This document shows positions 34,767 to 43,926 of a stretch of DNA of 64,000 nt, one piece after another. Numbering within the stretch: the stretch's first letter is position 1; every line of letters begins with the position of its first letter. This DNA is from a virus. The position numbers and the translations under genes are program-made. Under the pieces are notes generated by a model that searched no databases, was not told the DNA's origin, and saw nothing but the letters and a program-made list of their open reading frames with translations. Location of the stretch: the IMG/VR virus record IMGVR_UViG_3300042466_001057, positions 1-64,000 of that record. The stretch is one strand, 5' to 3'.

Positions 34767-37700
34767 ATGGGAAGAATAATACAACAAAATAATGGTAAAA
34801 CCACAATCTACGTTACGGGCGAAAATTTCAATAATTTAAGTGGGACGACTGACACTTATTACGTTGGTGTCGATTCCAATACAGGGTTATTTGAAAAGAA
34901 AAATCCTGATGGATCATTTGAAGATTTTAGTGGTGGATTATTTACAGGTGGTACCGTTACTGGGTCAACTATATTTACCAACGGTTTAACTGCAAATACA
35001 ATATCTGCAACAACATATCAAAATTTACCGTGTAATGTAGAATATATTACTTATTCTGAATTAGCAGGTAAAATAACAGGAGCAACACTATGTGAAGGAA
35101 AATATTACTTGATGACTGATTATCAAACGTGTTATGATCAACCAAACTTTGATTCTAATGGTTCGGCAATAACAACGGGTAACTATAAAACAGGAACAAC
35201 AGAACCAATATTATTGCTAGCAATATCAACAACAGGATTTTCACCTACAGTATACTCGACATTATACCCACAAGATAAAATATCTTATGATATAACTTGG
35301 GATACAACAGAAGTGACAAGTGGTCCTGCCAAAGGTAGAATTACAGAAAGAATTGATGATAAAAATAATAGAGCCGATTATGATTTTAGAGCAGTTCAAT
35401 TTATTAGATATGTTGGTTATTTTTCAGAACAATACTATGAAGGTAAAATTAATTTAGATGGTACAACCGGATTAGTTGATGGAACTGGAACAACATTTAC
35501 AAATGATTTTACTGTTGGTGATATTTTTGGAGTTTATAGTCCTGGTTTTGGATTAGGTAGTTTCCAATATTATGAAATTTCATCGATAGTTAGTAATGTT
35601 GAAATGTATGTTACAGGTAGAACTTTAACGAATGCGACCAACTCCTATTATTCTTCGGGACAGAGATTACCTGATTATATGAATCCACACCAATGTAATA
35701 TAACTGGTACAACTAATGATGAATTTGCGGAGTATTATACATTTAATGATGATGATAATTTTAACACATACTTGGGTGATTATGTTAATTACAATACTTT
35801 TATATTATCAAATAACGTTTTTCTCGACGGTTCATACAGAAATAACACATTCGGTGGGAATGTTGTAGGTAATACATTTGATGAAGATATGGACTCAAAT
35901 ATAGTTGGGCCATATTTTCAATATAATATTATAACAAATGATTTTGACAGAAATAATATAGGTTCATATTTTCAATACAACATTATTGATTGTGATATGG
36001 AATCAAATCAGATTGGTAATTATTTCGAATTTAATATGCTCGGAGATTACGATGCAGAAGATTTTGATTTTAACCGAATAGGTTCATACTTCAATAGTAA
36101 TTTTTTAACGCTTAATTATGATTTTCAAAATAATAATATTGGAGATAGTTTTTATAGTAACATCATAGATAGTGATTTCCGAAACAATACTATTGTTGGT
36201 AGCTTTAATCTAAACCTATTAATTAATAACTACTTCAATGACAATATTGTAGGTAGTGATTTTCAATATAATATCATACCAACCTCTTTTTACTCAAATA
36301 ATATAGGAGAGAATTTTGATAGTAATACAATAACCCAAAATTTTTATAACAATGAAATTGGTCCCGGATTTAATAATAATTCAATAAGTGGGGAAACATA
36401 TAACAATAGAATCGGTGAACGATTTGAAGAGAATACAATATATGGTAATTTTAATGATAACCAAATTTTCAACGAATTTAAAGGTAATATAACGTATCAG
36501 GATTTTAGTCAAAATAGAACAGATTGGGGTTTTGGAGGAAATCAAATTAGTGGGAATTGTTTCGGTAATACCTTTGGTAGTTATATATCTAGTAATGACT
36601 TTTTGGGTGATGTTTACGAAAATACATTTAAAGGTGGCGTTTTGGGCAACACTATTGGTAATAATTTTGCTAATAACAATATCGGTTATGGTTTTAGTGG
36701 TAACATAATAGGTGAAGATTTTGGAAACGGAGGTGGCTACTCACAAGGTAATATCATAGGTAATTATTTTTATGATAATACAATAGGTGAGTATTTCTAT
36801 AACAATACAATTGCTGATAATTTTTACGATAATGAAGTTGGAAATTATTTCCAATGGAATGTAATTAACACAAATATAAATGATACTTATTTTACACTTA
36901 ATTACGGAAATATCACAGGATTTAGTTATACCGCCGCAGGAACAGGGGCAACTGATACTATACACACTGATTTAACTGGAACAACAAATGGACACGGTGT
37001 TAATGCAACATTTGACGTTGAGGTTTCAGGCGGAACAGTAATTGGTGTTACAGGAGCAACGGAAGGTAGATTGTATCAAAATGATGACGAACTAACAATA
37101 CTTGGAACTCAAATTGGAGGTGTAACCGGAGTTATTGATGGATTCTCGAGCGATGCTGTCGGTAAATCAGGAACTACAGGAACATATGATAATGTATTTG
37201 CACAAGGTACTGGTGCGGGTGAGAACGGAAGTTTTAATATTATTGTTGTTGATGATTTAGTTGATAGTATATCATTAAGTGGTGGAGGAAGTTCATATTT
37301 GACTGGGGATGTATTAACTATTGACGGTAGTATATTTGGCGGTGTTGATGGTGTTGATGATATCACAATAACTGTTAGCACATTATATTCAGATGATGTT
37401 ATTATTACAGTTACCGGAACAACTCCGACACCTTTATTTTATGAGCAGTATACAAAACAAATTTTTGAAAGAAGATTAGGTAACAAAAGAGTATCTTTTT
37501 ATGATGAAGATGATATTTTAAATGTTGACTCAGTGTATGAAATCTCAGGTTATATTCCAGTGTATAGTCAATCTTTATCATTCCCTTTCAGTAGTGCGAG
37601 TTTTGAGTTTGAGTGTGATGGAAGTTATACCAATAATGGTGGAATAACCAATCAAACTGCATATACTATGACTGAATTGGTTACTTTATTTAATAGTAAC

Positions 37701-37823
37701 TTTAGACAATTTGGTTATTTCTTTGATAATAATGATGGAACAATTGGTTTGTATATAAACCCATCATTAAAACAACAGTATTGCCCAAGTGGAACATACA
37801 CAATAAATGTATTTAACGATTAA
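34767..37823 (+). CDS. Fibre/adhesin with nonapeptide solenoid repeats (1018 aa)
   Basis: This 1018-residue protein has four parts. Residues 1-100 are fibre-type (SATTYQNLP). Residues 100-350 are a mixed domain. Residues 357-701 are about 38 tandem nine-residue units of the form F-x-x-N-x-I-G-x-x (for example FYDNTIGEY, FYNNTIADN, FYDNEVGNY), predicted to wind into a beta-solenoid. Residues 705-1018 hold two copies of a GG-rich module (LTILGTQIGG, LTIDGSIFGG) and a C-terminal domain shared with the next gene. No enzymatic site. The likely role is a long adhesin or receptor-binding fibre. Confidence 0.8.
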   Translation: MGRIIQQNNGKTTIYVTGENFNNLSGTTDTYYVGVDSNTGLFEKKNPDGSFEDFSGGLFTGGTVTGSTIFTNGLTANTISATTYQNLPCNVEYITYSELAGKITGATLCEGKYYLMTDYQTCYDQPNFDSNGSAITTGNYKTGTTEPILLLAISTTGFSPTVYSTLYPQDKISYDITWDTTEVTSGPAKGRITERIDDKNNRADYDFRAVQFIRYVGYFSEQYYEGKINLDGTTGLVDGTGTTFTNDFTVGDIFGVYSPGFGLGSFQYYEISSIVSNVEMYVTGRTLTNATNSYYSSGQRLPDYMNPHQCNITGTTNDEFAEYYTFNDDDNFNTYLGDYVNYNTFILSNNVFLDGSYRNNTFGGNVVGNTFDEDMDSNIVGPYFQYNIITNDFDRNNIGSYFQYNIIDCDMESNQIGNYFEFNMLGDYDAEDFDFNRIGSYFNSNFLTLNYDFQNNNIGDSFYSNIIDSDFRNNTIVGSFNLNLLINNYFNDNIVGSDFQYNIIPTSFYSNNIGENFDSNTITQNFYNNEIGPGFNNNSISGETYNNRIGERFEENTIYGNFNDNQIFNEFKGNITYQDFSQNRTDWGFGGNQISGNCFGNTFGSYISSNDFLGDVYENTFKGGVLGNTIGNNFANNNIGYGFSGNIIGEDFGNGGGYSQGNIIGNYFYDNTIGEYFYNNTIADNFYDNEVGNYFQWNVINTNINDTYFTLNYGNITGFSYTAAGTGATDTIHTDLTGTTNGHGVNATFDVEVSGGTVIGVTGATEGRLYQNDDELTILGTQIGGVTGVIDGFSSDAVGKSGTTGTYDNVFAQGTGAGENGSFNIIVVDDLVDSISLSGGGSSYLTGDVLTIDGSIFGGVDGVDDITITVSTLYSDDVIITVTGTTPTPLFYEQYTKQIFERRLGNKRVSFYDEDDILNVDSVYEISGYIPVYSQSLSFPFSSASFEFECDGSYTNNGGITNQTAYTMTELVTLFNSNFRQFGYFFDNNDGTIGLYINPSLKQQYCPSGTYTINVFND
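35835..36866 (+). repeat. Tandem nonapeptide-coding repeat array
   Basis: About 38 degenerate 27-base units encode the F-x-x-N-x-I-G-x-x repeat. The protein pattern is much better conserved than the DNA. A few units carry two to seven extra residues (for example FGNGGGYSQGNIIGNY), perhaps loops out of the solenoid. Confidence 0.85.
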
Positions 37824-37840
37824 AAAATTTAAAAAATAAA

Positions 37841-39079
37841 ATGGCAACAAAATATATTGTAAATAACGTACCGGGACAAACCATAAATGGTGATATAACC
37901 ATTAATGGAAATTTAAGTGTTACGGGTGTAACAACAGGAAGTTTAGCGACTTACAAAGCACTATTAACTCAGTTAGGTTCTCAGACCGGCACTACTTTAG
38001 GTGGTTTTGGTGGTCTTAATGATGGTTTAATTATAGGTGAAACCTATACAATAACTGATTATGTTAGTGATGATGATTTTAGTAATATTGCAAATGCGTT
38101 GAGTGGGGTTGTTCTTACATATAGTTATAGTGGAACATCGGTAACTGGGGTGACCGATACATATACTTCTGGTGGTGCCACAAGTGGTGAAGGTTCTGGT
38201 ATTGTGTTTGAAATTGTAGTAAACAATGATGCTTATGAATCAGTCAGTATCGTTACCATTGGTTATGGTTATGTAAGTGGTGATACAATAACGATATTGG
38301 GTACAAATGTTGGGGGTATCAGTCCAGATAACGACATAACAATAACTGTTGATAGCTCAACTACAGACAATCCAAATGAAACAGGATCTGTTTTTATCGC
38401 GACAGGAGAAATACCAGCAAATTGGAGTAACGGTTCTACTTTAGTATCTAGCGGTAATTTAGTAGTGACAGTATTAGAAAACAATTTGGGATTTGACATT
38501 GAGTGGGGTTATGATTTTGAATTCCAGCCAGGATTTTATTTGGGTTTTAATTCAACCACAGGTCCACTATATAATAATTTTAATAGAAACACAACATTCG
38601 TTTTAGGTGGTGGGACCGCAAGCCCGTTTTTTGGGCCTTTCTTATTAGAAACTTTTGTGTCCCCTATAAGTTTTAACGAAAAGGATGATTCAATTGTTGT
38701 TGCGGTTTTTGATTTAGACGTATTTGAGCCAGTTTCCGATAGTCTGTATTATTTTCCAGTAGAGATTCAAATTAAACAAGATTTAGATACCACACCAATT
38801 GTAATAAGTGGAACTATGGAATCATCGTTTCCTATTCCCACTGCTAGTATTGCTTTGTTTTGTAATGGAAATTTCATTCAATCACTTTACGGGGATGGTA
38901 CAGTAAATGATATGTCAGAACTTATAACTTACTTAAACTCTGAACCAAATATGAGTTATTTGGGAACATATTCTGATGCTGGAGATGGTTTTGTAAATTT
39001 AGAAATGCCAACCAACTCAGTAAATCAATTTTGTTCTAGCGGAACATTAACGTTTGAGGTATTCAACTGTTGTGTTTAA
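37841..39079 (+). CDS. Fibre-like protein sharing modules with its neighbour (412 aa)
   Basis: This 412-residue beta-rich protein has an N-terminal fibre-type segment (TINGDITINGNLSVTGVTTG). It has one copy of the GG-rich module (TITILGTNVGGISPDNDITI, about residue 145-170) also found twice in the 1018-residue protein. Its C-terminal 85 residues match the last 85 of that protein in pattern (MSELITYLNS, FCSSGTLTFEVFN). It probably belongs to the same fibre assembly. The ATG lies 17 bases after the upstream stop. Confidence 0.7.
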   Translation: MATKYIVNNVPGQTINGDITINGNLSVTGVTTGSLATYKALLTQLGSQTGTTLGGFGGLNDGLIIGETYTITDYVSDDDFSNIANALSGVVLTYSYSGTSVTGVTDTYTSGGATSGEGSGIVFEIVVNNDAYESVSIVTIGYGYVSGDTITILGTNVGGISPDNDITITVDSSTTDNPNETGSVFIATGEIPANWSNGSTLVSSGNLVVTVLENNLGFDIEWGYDFEFQPGFYLGFNSTTGPLYNNFNRNTTFVLGGGTASPFFGPFLLETFVSPISFNEKDDSIVVAVFDLDVFEPVSDSLYYFPVEIQIKQDLDTTPIVISGTMESSFPIPTASIALFCNGNFIQSLYGDGTVNDMSELITYLNSEPNMSYLGTYSDAGDGFVNLEMPTNSVNQFCSSGTLTFEVFNCCV

Positions 39080-39113
39080 GCTTCCGTTGACTAACTTTAT
39101 AAAAATTAAAAAA

Positions 39114-39356
39114 ATGATAAAATATATTAAAAGAAAAAGTGATAATAAGTTTCTACAATCTTTAGAAAATGATGTTTGGGTTGATAACTCAAAAGACGCT
39201 TATGAAATGACATATAAAGAATGTGTGGACACAAAAACCACATTACTTAACACATATACTTCTGAAGAAATAACTGAAGTTTTTAATATGTTTAAGAGTA
39301 AACCAATGTCAAGAGAAGAAAAAAAAGAACTACTTAATCTATTAAAAAACAAGTAA
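39114..39356 (+). CDS. Hypothetical small protein (80 aa)
   Basis: I start at ATG 39114 (MIKYIKRKSDNKFLQSLEND), since the longer frame overlaps the fibre gene. The 80 residues begin with a beta pair (IKYIKRKSDNKFLQSL, then DVWVDNSKDAYEMTY) and end in a helical, Lys/Glu-rich tail (SREEKKELLNLLKNK). It resembles small phage proteins of unknown role. It is one base upstream of the next small gene. Confidence 0.55.
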   Translation: MIKYIKRKSDNKFLQSLENDVWVDNSKDAYEMTYKECVDTKTTLLNTYTSEEITEVFNMFKSKPMSREEKKELLNLLKNK

Positions 39357-39357
39357 T

Positions 39358-39624
39358 ATGAGAATCTGTATATTATGTGAAGAATCTAAAGTTTCACAAG
39401 CAAGAGAAAAAATGAAAAATGATAATATCTTAAAAATAGATTTATCACCAACAGGAGAGTTACCGGCAACTCACAAATTATGTGTTATGGCTGTAACGGA
39501 AGAAAGGGCAAAACAACTTATGGATTCTGCGGAGTTAACAATAATTGAGGCAATGAACCCAAGAGAATTTTTGGTAAAACATAACCTAAAGAAAATTGGA
39601 AAATACGGAATTAAACCCTTTTAA
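39358..39624 (+). CDS. Hypothetical small protein (88 aa)
   Basis: This 88-residue protein is a compact alpha/beta type: RICILCEESKVSQAREKMKN, then ELPATHKLCVMAVTEERAKQ and TIIEAMNPREFLVKHNLKKI. It has the pattern of a small sensory or binding domain; I do not recognise the family. It overlaps the oxygenase reading frame by 29 bases. Confidence 0.55.
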   Translation: MRICILCEESKVSQAREKMKNDNILKIDLSPTGELPATHKLCVMAVTEERAKQLMDSAELTIIEAMNPREFLVKHNLKKIGKYGIKPF

Positions 39625-40231
39625 GTTAAAAAAAAAATTCATCACAAACGATGAGTCAAATCAGATAGTTAATTGGATTGAATCTATTAACCACATTGGG
39701 AATGATTCAAACCACCATCTTACCGAACTATCCAAAGATTTAAATGGTAAGTCGTATATTTTTGACATATCAAATACACCATTAACTAATTACATATCAA
39801 AATTTCAATCAATATCGGATGTATCTAAAGACCCGTTACCTGATTTTATACATAATATAATAGATAAAATATCTAAAGAATTTAATTTTCCAAAAGAAAA
39901 CGTTTTTTTACAGGCGGTTGATATGAATAAAGGTGGAAAAATAAATCCACACTATGACGCATCAATTGATGGTTATGTTAACTATAAGTGTAATATAAGT
40001 GTGTTATCGGAAGATTACAAAATTTTTATAGACGGATCGTCCCCATTAATAGAACAAAAAGACCTATACTGTTTTGAGGCATCTTTATATAAACATTGGA
40101 CAGAAGAGTTTAACTCAAGACGAGTGTTTTTAAGTTTTGGATTCTTACTACCTTATGAAATTTTAAATAGGGATAAAAATGATCCGAGAGTTAGATTAAG
40201 TCAACGAATATCAAAATATTTTCAAAAATAA
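39596..40231 (+). CDS. 2OG-Fe(II) oxygenase
   Basis: This 211-residue protein carries the Fe(II)/2-oxoglutarate signature: H119-x-D121 (INPHYDASIDG), a distal histidine H167 (LYKHWTEEF) and a following arginine pair (FNSRRVFLSFGFL) for 2OG. It resembles the small AlkB/prolyl-hydroxylase-like enzymes of phages. It might hydroxylate DNA, a protein or a sugar. The start is TTG at 39596, inside the preceding gene; no ATG occurs before residue 110, so the true start is uncertain. Confidence 0.75.
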   Translation: MENTELNPFKLKKKFITNDESNQIVNWIESINHIGNDSNHHLTELSKDLNGKSYIFDISNTPLTNYISKFQSISDVSKDPLPDFIHNIIDKISKEFNFPKENVFLQAVDMNKGGKINPHYDASIDGYVNYKCNISVLSEDYKIFIDGSSPLIEQKDLYCFEASLYKHWTEEFNSRRVFLSFGFLLPYEILNRDKNDPRVRLSQRISKYFQK

Positions 40232-40248
40232 AATACTTATTATAAGTA

Positions 40249-40602
40249 ATGGAATTTTTTATAAAACAAAACACAAGTTTACCCATTTTAAAAATGGATG
40301 TTATTAGAGACGGAAGAACCGACTCGTGGAAAAACTTTTATGAAATTTTGGATAATGCGAACATCCGATTCTCAATGAAAAGTGAAGACAACGGAATTCA
40401 AAAAATATTTATGCAACCGGCATACCTAACAGAAAAAGATAGAACAAATCCGGACTCACCAAGAGAATATTATATCTATTACAAATGGTCGGCAAGAGAC
40501 ACAAATAAAAAAGGAAGATTCATCGGAGAATTTTCGATTGTATTAGAAAACGGAGAGTTGATCGCACCAATAGTTTCAAATTTATATATCAACATCATTT
40601 GA
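40249..40602 (+). CDS. Conserved-looking phage protein, unknown function (117 aa)
   Basis: This 117-residue protein is beta-rich: ILKMDVIRDGRTDSWKNFYE, NIRFSMKSEDNGIQKIFMQP, then REYYIYYKWSARDTNKKGRF and FSIVLENGELIAPI. The pattern looks like a small structural domain in phage virions (possibly a baseplate or tail accessory protein). It lies between the oxygenase and the polymerase; an 87-base gap follows. No family can be named. Confidence 0.55.
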   Translation: MEFFIKQNTSLPILKMDVIRDGRTDSWKNFYEILDNANIRFSMKSEDNGIQKIFMQPAYLTEKDRTNPDSPREYYIYYKWSARDTNKKGRFIGEFSIVLENGELIAPIVSNLYINII

Positions 40603-40620
40603 CATTTTACCATTTAACCA

Positions 40621-40630
40621 TTATTTATTA
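40621..40630 (+). promoter_or_regulatory. Possible TATTTAT promoter before DNA polymerase (weak)
   Basis: TTATTTATTA lies about 60 bases upstream of the ATG at 40690, further than the other motif copies. It is the only such element in the gap. The polymerase is expected to be an early or middle gene, so this may be a chance match. Confidence 0.25.
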
Positions 40631-40689
40631 GGTAAGGGAAATCACAATATTTTTTGTGAGCATAATAACCCAAACTTAAAATTATAGAT

Positions 40690-43590
40690 ATGGTTCCACA
40701 AGAAGAAATTGAGCGCTTTTTACACGGCGAAGACGACGAGAAATATATTGTCGCATTAGAATACGATTACAAATCAGATAAAATTTTCAAGGTAATACAA
40801 GATCCAATCAAAGGAAAACTTTTGAGGATGGATACATTCATCCCATTTGCTTGGGTTGGTGACCTTAGAACAAAAAACTTTTACAAAGGTAATAAAGACT
40901 TTCAAAAAAAGGCGATGTCTGAAAACGGCATCATCATAGAAAAATTAGAAGATAGGGGAGACGAAAGATTAAAAAATGGATTGACTTTCTTGGTCAAAAC
41001 AACAAAATCATATTCAAACCTTGTGAACTTTTTTAAGGGTGGTGGTTTAGATCCGTGGGGAAGAGACAACTCAGATTGTATAACAATACTATCACCGGTA
41101 GAGCAATACTTAATCCAAAAAAGTAAAAGACTATTCAAAGGATTTGATGAATATGATGAGATCCACAGGTTTGTATTCGATATTGAGACCACAGGTTTAG
41201 ATCCCAAGACAAGTAAAATGTTCTTGATTGGAATGAAAGACAACCGTGGCTTCTTAAAATTATTATCAGCACAAAACGAAGATGAAGAACGACAAATGAT
41301 CATTGAGTTTTTCAAAACCATTGACGAATTAAAGCCGTCACTTATCGGTGGTTACAACTCAGCATTCTTTGACTTTCCGTTTATTTTAAAACGTGCGGAA
41401 ATTTTAAAGTTAAACATTAAAAAAATATCAAAAACGTTAAAGGCAGATCAACCATTAAAACAAAAAGACGGAATTTTAAAGTTGGCAAATGAGATGGAAC
41501 CTTATGTTCAAACTCAAATGTGGGGGTATAATATTGTGGATATTGCTCATGCGGTTCGTAGAGCACAAGCAATTAATTCCGACATTAAGAGTTGGTCTTT
41601 GAAGTATATCACCAAATTTATTGAGGCAGAAAAAGAAAATCGTGTTTATGTTGAGGGAGATAAAATCGGAAAGATTTATTTTGACAATGAGGATTATTGG
41701 ATGAATAAAGAAAACGGCAACTATAAAAAAATAGGTATCAACGAAAAGATAGATGAAGTTTGTTCAAGGAGAACTGATATATATGTGAAAACTAACGGTT
41801 CAAAAATTATTGAGGACTACCTTGATGATGACCTTTATGAAACTATGATTGTTGACGAACAGTTCAATCAAGCTAACTTCTTACTTTCCAAACTGGTACC
41901 AACCACCTATGAACGACTCTCAACGATGGGTACTGCAACATTATGGAAAATGATTATGTGTTCGTGGTCTTATAAAAACAATTTGGCACTACCTAAAAAG
42001 AAAGAGAAAAGAAAATTTACAGGAGGTCTTTCTCGTTTGGTTCAGGTTGGTTACTCAAGGAAGGTATTAAAACTTGACTACTCGTCACTATACCCCTCCA
42101 TTCAGTTAGTTCACGACGTATTTCCTGCTTGTGATGTAACAGGAGCAATGAAAAGTATGTTAAAGTACTTTAGAGATACTCGTATAAAATATAAAAATTT
42201 AGCAAGTGAATTTAAAAAAACGGATCCGAAACTTTCAGTCTCATATGACAGAAAACAATTACCAATCAAAATCTTTATCAACGCATTCTTTGGATCTCTC
42301 TCAGCACCTCACGTATTTCCATGGGGAGACATTGACATGGGAGAACAGATTACGTGCACAGGAAGACAATATTTACGACAGATGATTATGTATTTTATGA
42401 CGAGAGGGTATGTCCCACTGGTGATGGATACGGATGGGGTCAACTTTGAGACCCCTGTAGATAGAGAAAACTATACCTATGTAGGTAAAGGACTTAACGG
42501 GTTAGTTAAGGAGGGTGAAACCTACGTAGGTGCTGAAGCCGATGTTGCAGAATACAATGATCTATTTATGAGAAACGAGATGGGTCTTGATATTGATGGT
42601 GTATGGCCTGCAACCATTAACGTGGCTCGTAAGAACTATGCACTACTCACAGATAAAGGTAAAGTTAAACTTACGGGTAACTCAATTAAATCTAAAAAAC
42701 TTCAAACGTATGTTGCAGAATTTTTAGATAAAGGGTTAAGAATGTTACTTGACGGTAAGGGTGGTGAGTTTTTAGATTTCTATTATGAGTATGTAAGTAA
42801 AATTTACAACAAAGAAATACCTTTAGCAAAAATGGCAAACAAGGCTCGTGTTAAACAATCAATTGACGATTATAAAGTACACATCACAAAAAAAACAATT
42901 TCGGGTAGTTTAATGTCAAGGCAGGCTCATATGGAACTTTTAATGAATGCTGGTAAAAAACCAGGTTTAGGTGATACTATTTATTATGTTAATAATGGTG
43001 AAAAGAAATCACACGGTGATGTTCAGAAAAAAACAACAAAGATGACTAAAAAACAAATCGAGGATTATACAAAAATTCACGGGGGCGTACCACCTGAAAT
43101 GTTATCAAAAAGTGAGGTTATCTTAAATTGTTATTTAATTGATGAAAAGGAAATAGAAAATAATCCTGACTTATTAGGTGATTATAACGTAGCAAGAGCG
43201 TTAGCAGCATTTAATAAAAGAATTGAACCCTTACTTGTGGTATATAACCCTGACATTAGAAAAGACATCTTAATTGAGAACCCAATATATCAACCAATCT
43301 TTACGAAGTCACAAACAGAATTAGGTCGCGGATATCCAATGAAAGAAAAGGATCAAGATAATTTAGATGAGGTCTTAACTTTATCTGATATGGAGATTGT
43401 ATTTTGGCAAACAGTGGGTATTGATCCATACTATATGTATATTGACAATACTTTGGATCTTGTTGAGAAAAGTAGAGTTGATCACAATAGAAAACTAATG
43501 TTGGAGAATAAAGTTAAAAAGTCAGTTGATGTTGATGACCTTTATGAATTTGATGAAGATGGGGATTTAATGTCTTTAGTTTTTGACTAA
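40690..43590 (+). CDS. DNA polymerase, family B
   Basis: This is a 966-residue replicative polymerase. The exonuclease motifs are FVFDIETTGLDPKTSKMF and IGGYNSAFFDFPFIL. The polymerase motifs are A, KVLKLDYSSLYPSIQLVH (DxxSLYPS); B, PIKIFINAFFGSLSAP; and C, PLVMDTDGVNFETP. Motif C has DTDG where most family B enzymes have DTDS. A long C-terminal region (about residues 690-966) follows the palm. It is the only replication polymerase in the window and overlaps the 110-residue gene by 4 bases, tail to tail. Confidence 0.95.
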   Translation: MVPQEEIERFLHGEDDEKYIVALEYDYKSDKIFKVIQDPIKGKLLRMDTFIPFAWVGDLRTKNFYKGNKDFQKKAMSENGIIIEKLEDRGDERLKNGLTFLVKTTKSYSNLVNFFKGGGLDPWGRDNSDCITILSPVEQYLIQKSKRLFKGFDEYDEIHRFVFDIETTGLDPKTSKMFLIGMKDNRGFLKLLSAQNEDEERQMIIEFFKTIDELKPSLIGGYNSAFFDFPFILKRAEILKLNIKKISKTLKADQPLKQKDGILKLANEMEPYVQTQMWGYNIVDIAHAVRRAQAINSDIKSWSLKYITKFIEAEKENRVYVEGDKIGKIYFDNEDYWMNKENGNYKKIGINEKIDEVCSRRTDIYVKTNGSKIIEDYLDDDLYETMIVDEQFNQANFLLSKLVPTTYERLSTMGTATLWKMIMCSWSYKNNLALPKKKEKRKFTGGLSRLVQVGYSRKVLKLDYSSLYPSIQLVHDVFPACDVTGAMKSMLKYFRDTRIKYKNLASEFKKTDPKLSVSYDRKQLPIKIFINAFFGSLSAPHVFPWGDIDMGEQITCTGRQYLRQMIMYFMTRGYVPLVMDTDGVNFETPVDRENYTYVGKGLNGLVKEGETYVGAEADVAEYNDLFMRNEMGLDIDGVWPATINVARKNYALLTDKGKVKLTGNSIKSKKLQTYVAEFLDKGLRMLLDGKGGEFLDFYYEYVSKIYNKEIPLAKMANKARVKQSIDDYKVHITKKTISGSLMSRQAHMELLMNAGKKPGLGDTIYYVNNGEKKSHGDVQKKTTKMTKKQIEDYTKIHGGVPPEMLSKSEVILNCYLIDEKEIENNPDLLGDYNVARALAAFNKRIEPLLVVYNPDIRKDILIENPIYQPIFTKSQTELGRGYPMKEKDQDNLDEVLTLSDMEIVFWQTVGIDPYYMYIDNTLDLVEKSRVDHNRKLMLENKVKKSVDVDDLYEFDEDGDLMSLVFD

Positions 43591-43919
43591 GAGTTTTTTA
43601 GTCCGTCACTAGAAAGAATATACCAATGATCACCAATTTTTCTAAACTCCACACACGAACCTTTAGTTAATTCTACTTCATTGTATTCTTCGTCTATTAG
43701 GTCGTTAGATGAAACTAAAACATTTGTAAGTGCTTTTATCACGACGTGGTCGGTAGTTTTAGAGTCTAAAAATAAATTACATTTCTCAACCTCTTTTACC
43801 ACAATTGCCGACTCACCATTCGTTTTATATTCTTCGTTTGTAACGATAGATAACTCCGATGTTTTTATTTCAACGCCGTTTATAATTTTTTTTGAAGATA
43901 AACTTCTGAATATTGCCAT
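43587..43919 (-). CDS. Putative decoration/structural protein (110 aa)
   Basis: This 110-residue beta-type protein has ELSIVTNEEYKTNGESAIVV, ESAIVVKEVEKCNLFLDSKT and VELTKGSCVEFRKIGDHWYI. The composition and the run of short strands resemble small beta-barrel virion or decoration proteins. It ends against the polymerase and sits 7 bases downstream of the gp13-like gene, so it is probably late. The assignment is weak. Confidence 0.5.
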   Translation of the reverse strand: MAIFRSLSSKKIINGVEIKTSELSIVTNEEYKTNGESAIVVKEVEKCNLFLDSKTTDHVVIKALTNVLVSSNDLIDEEYNEVELTKGSCVEFRKIGDHWYILSSDGLKNS

Positions 43920-43926
43920 AAAAAAT

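Noticed and set aside
40641-40656. CACAA...TTGTG hairpin before the polymerase
   Set aside because: Only a 5-bp stem with no following T-run of note; could easily be chance in AT-rich DNA.
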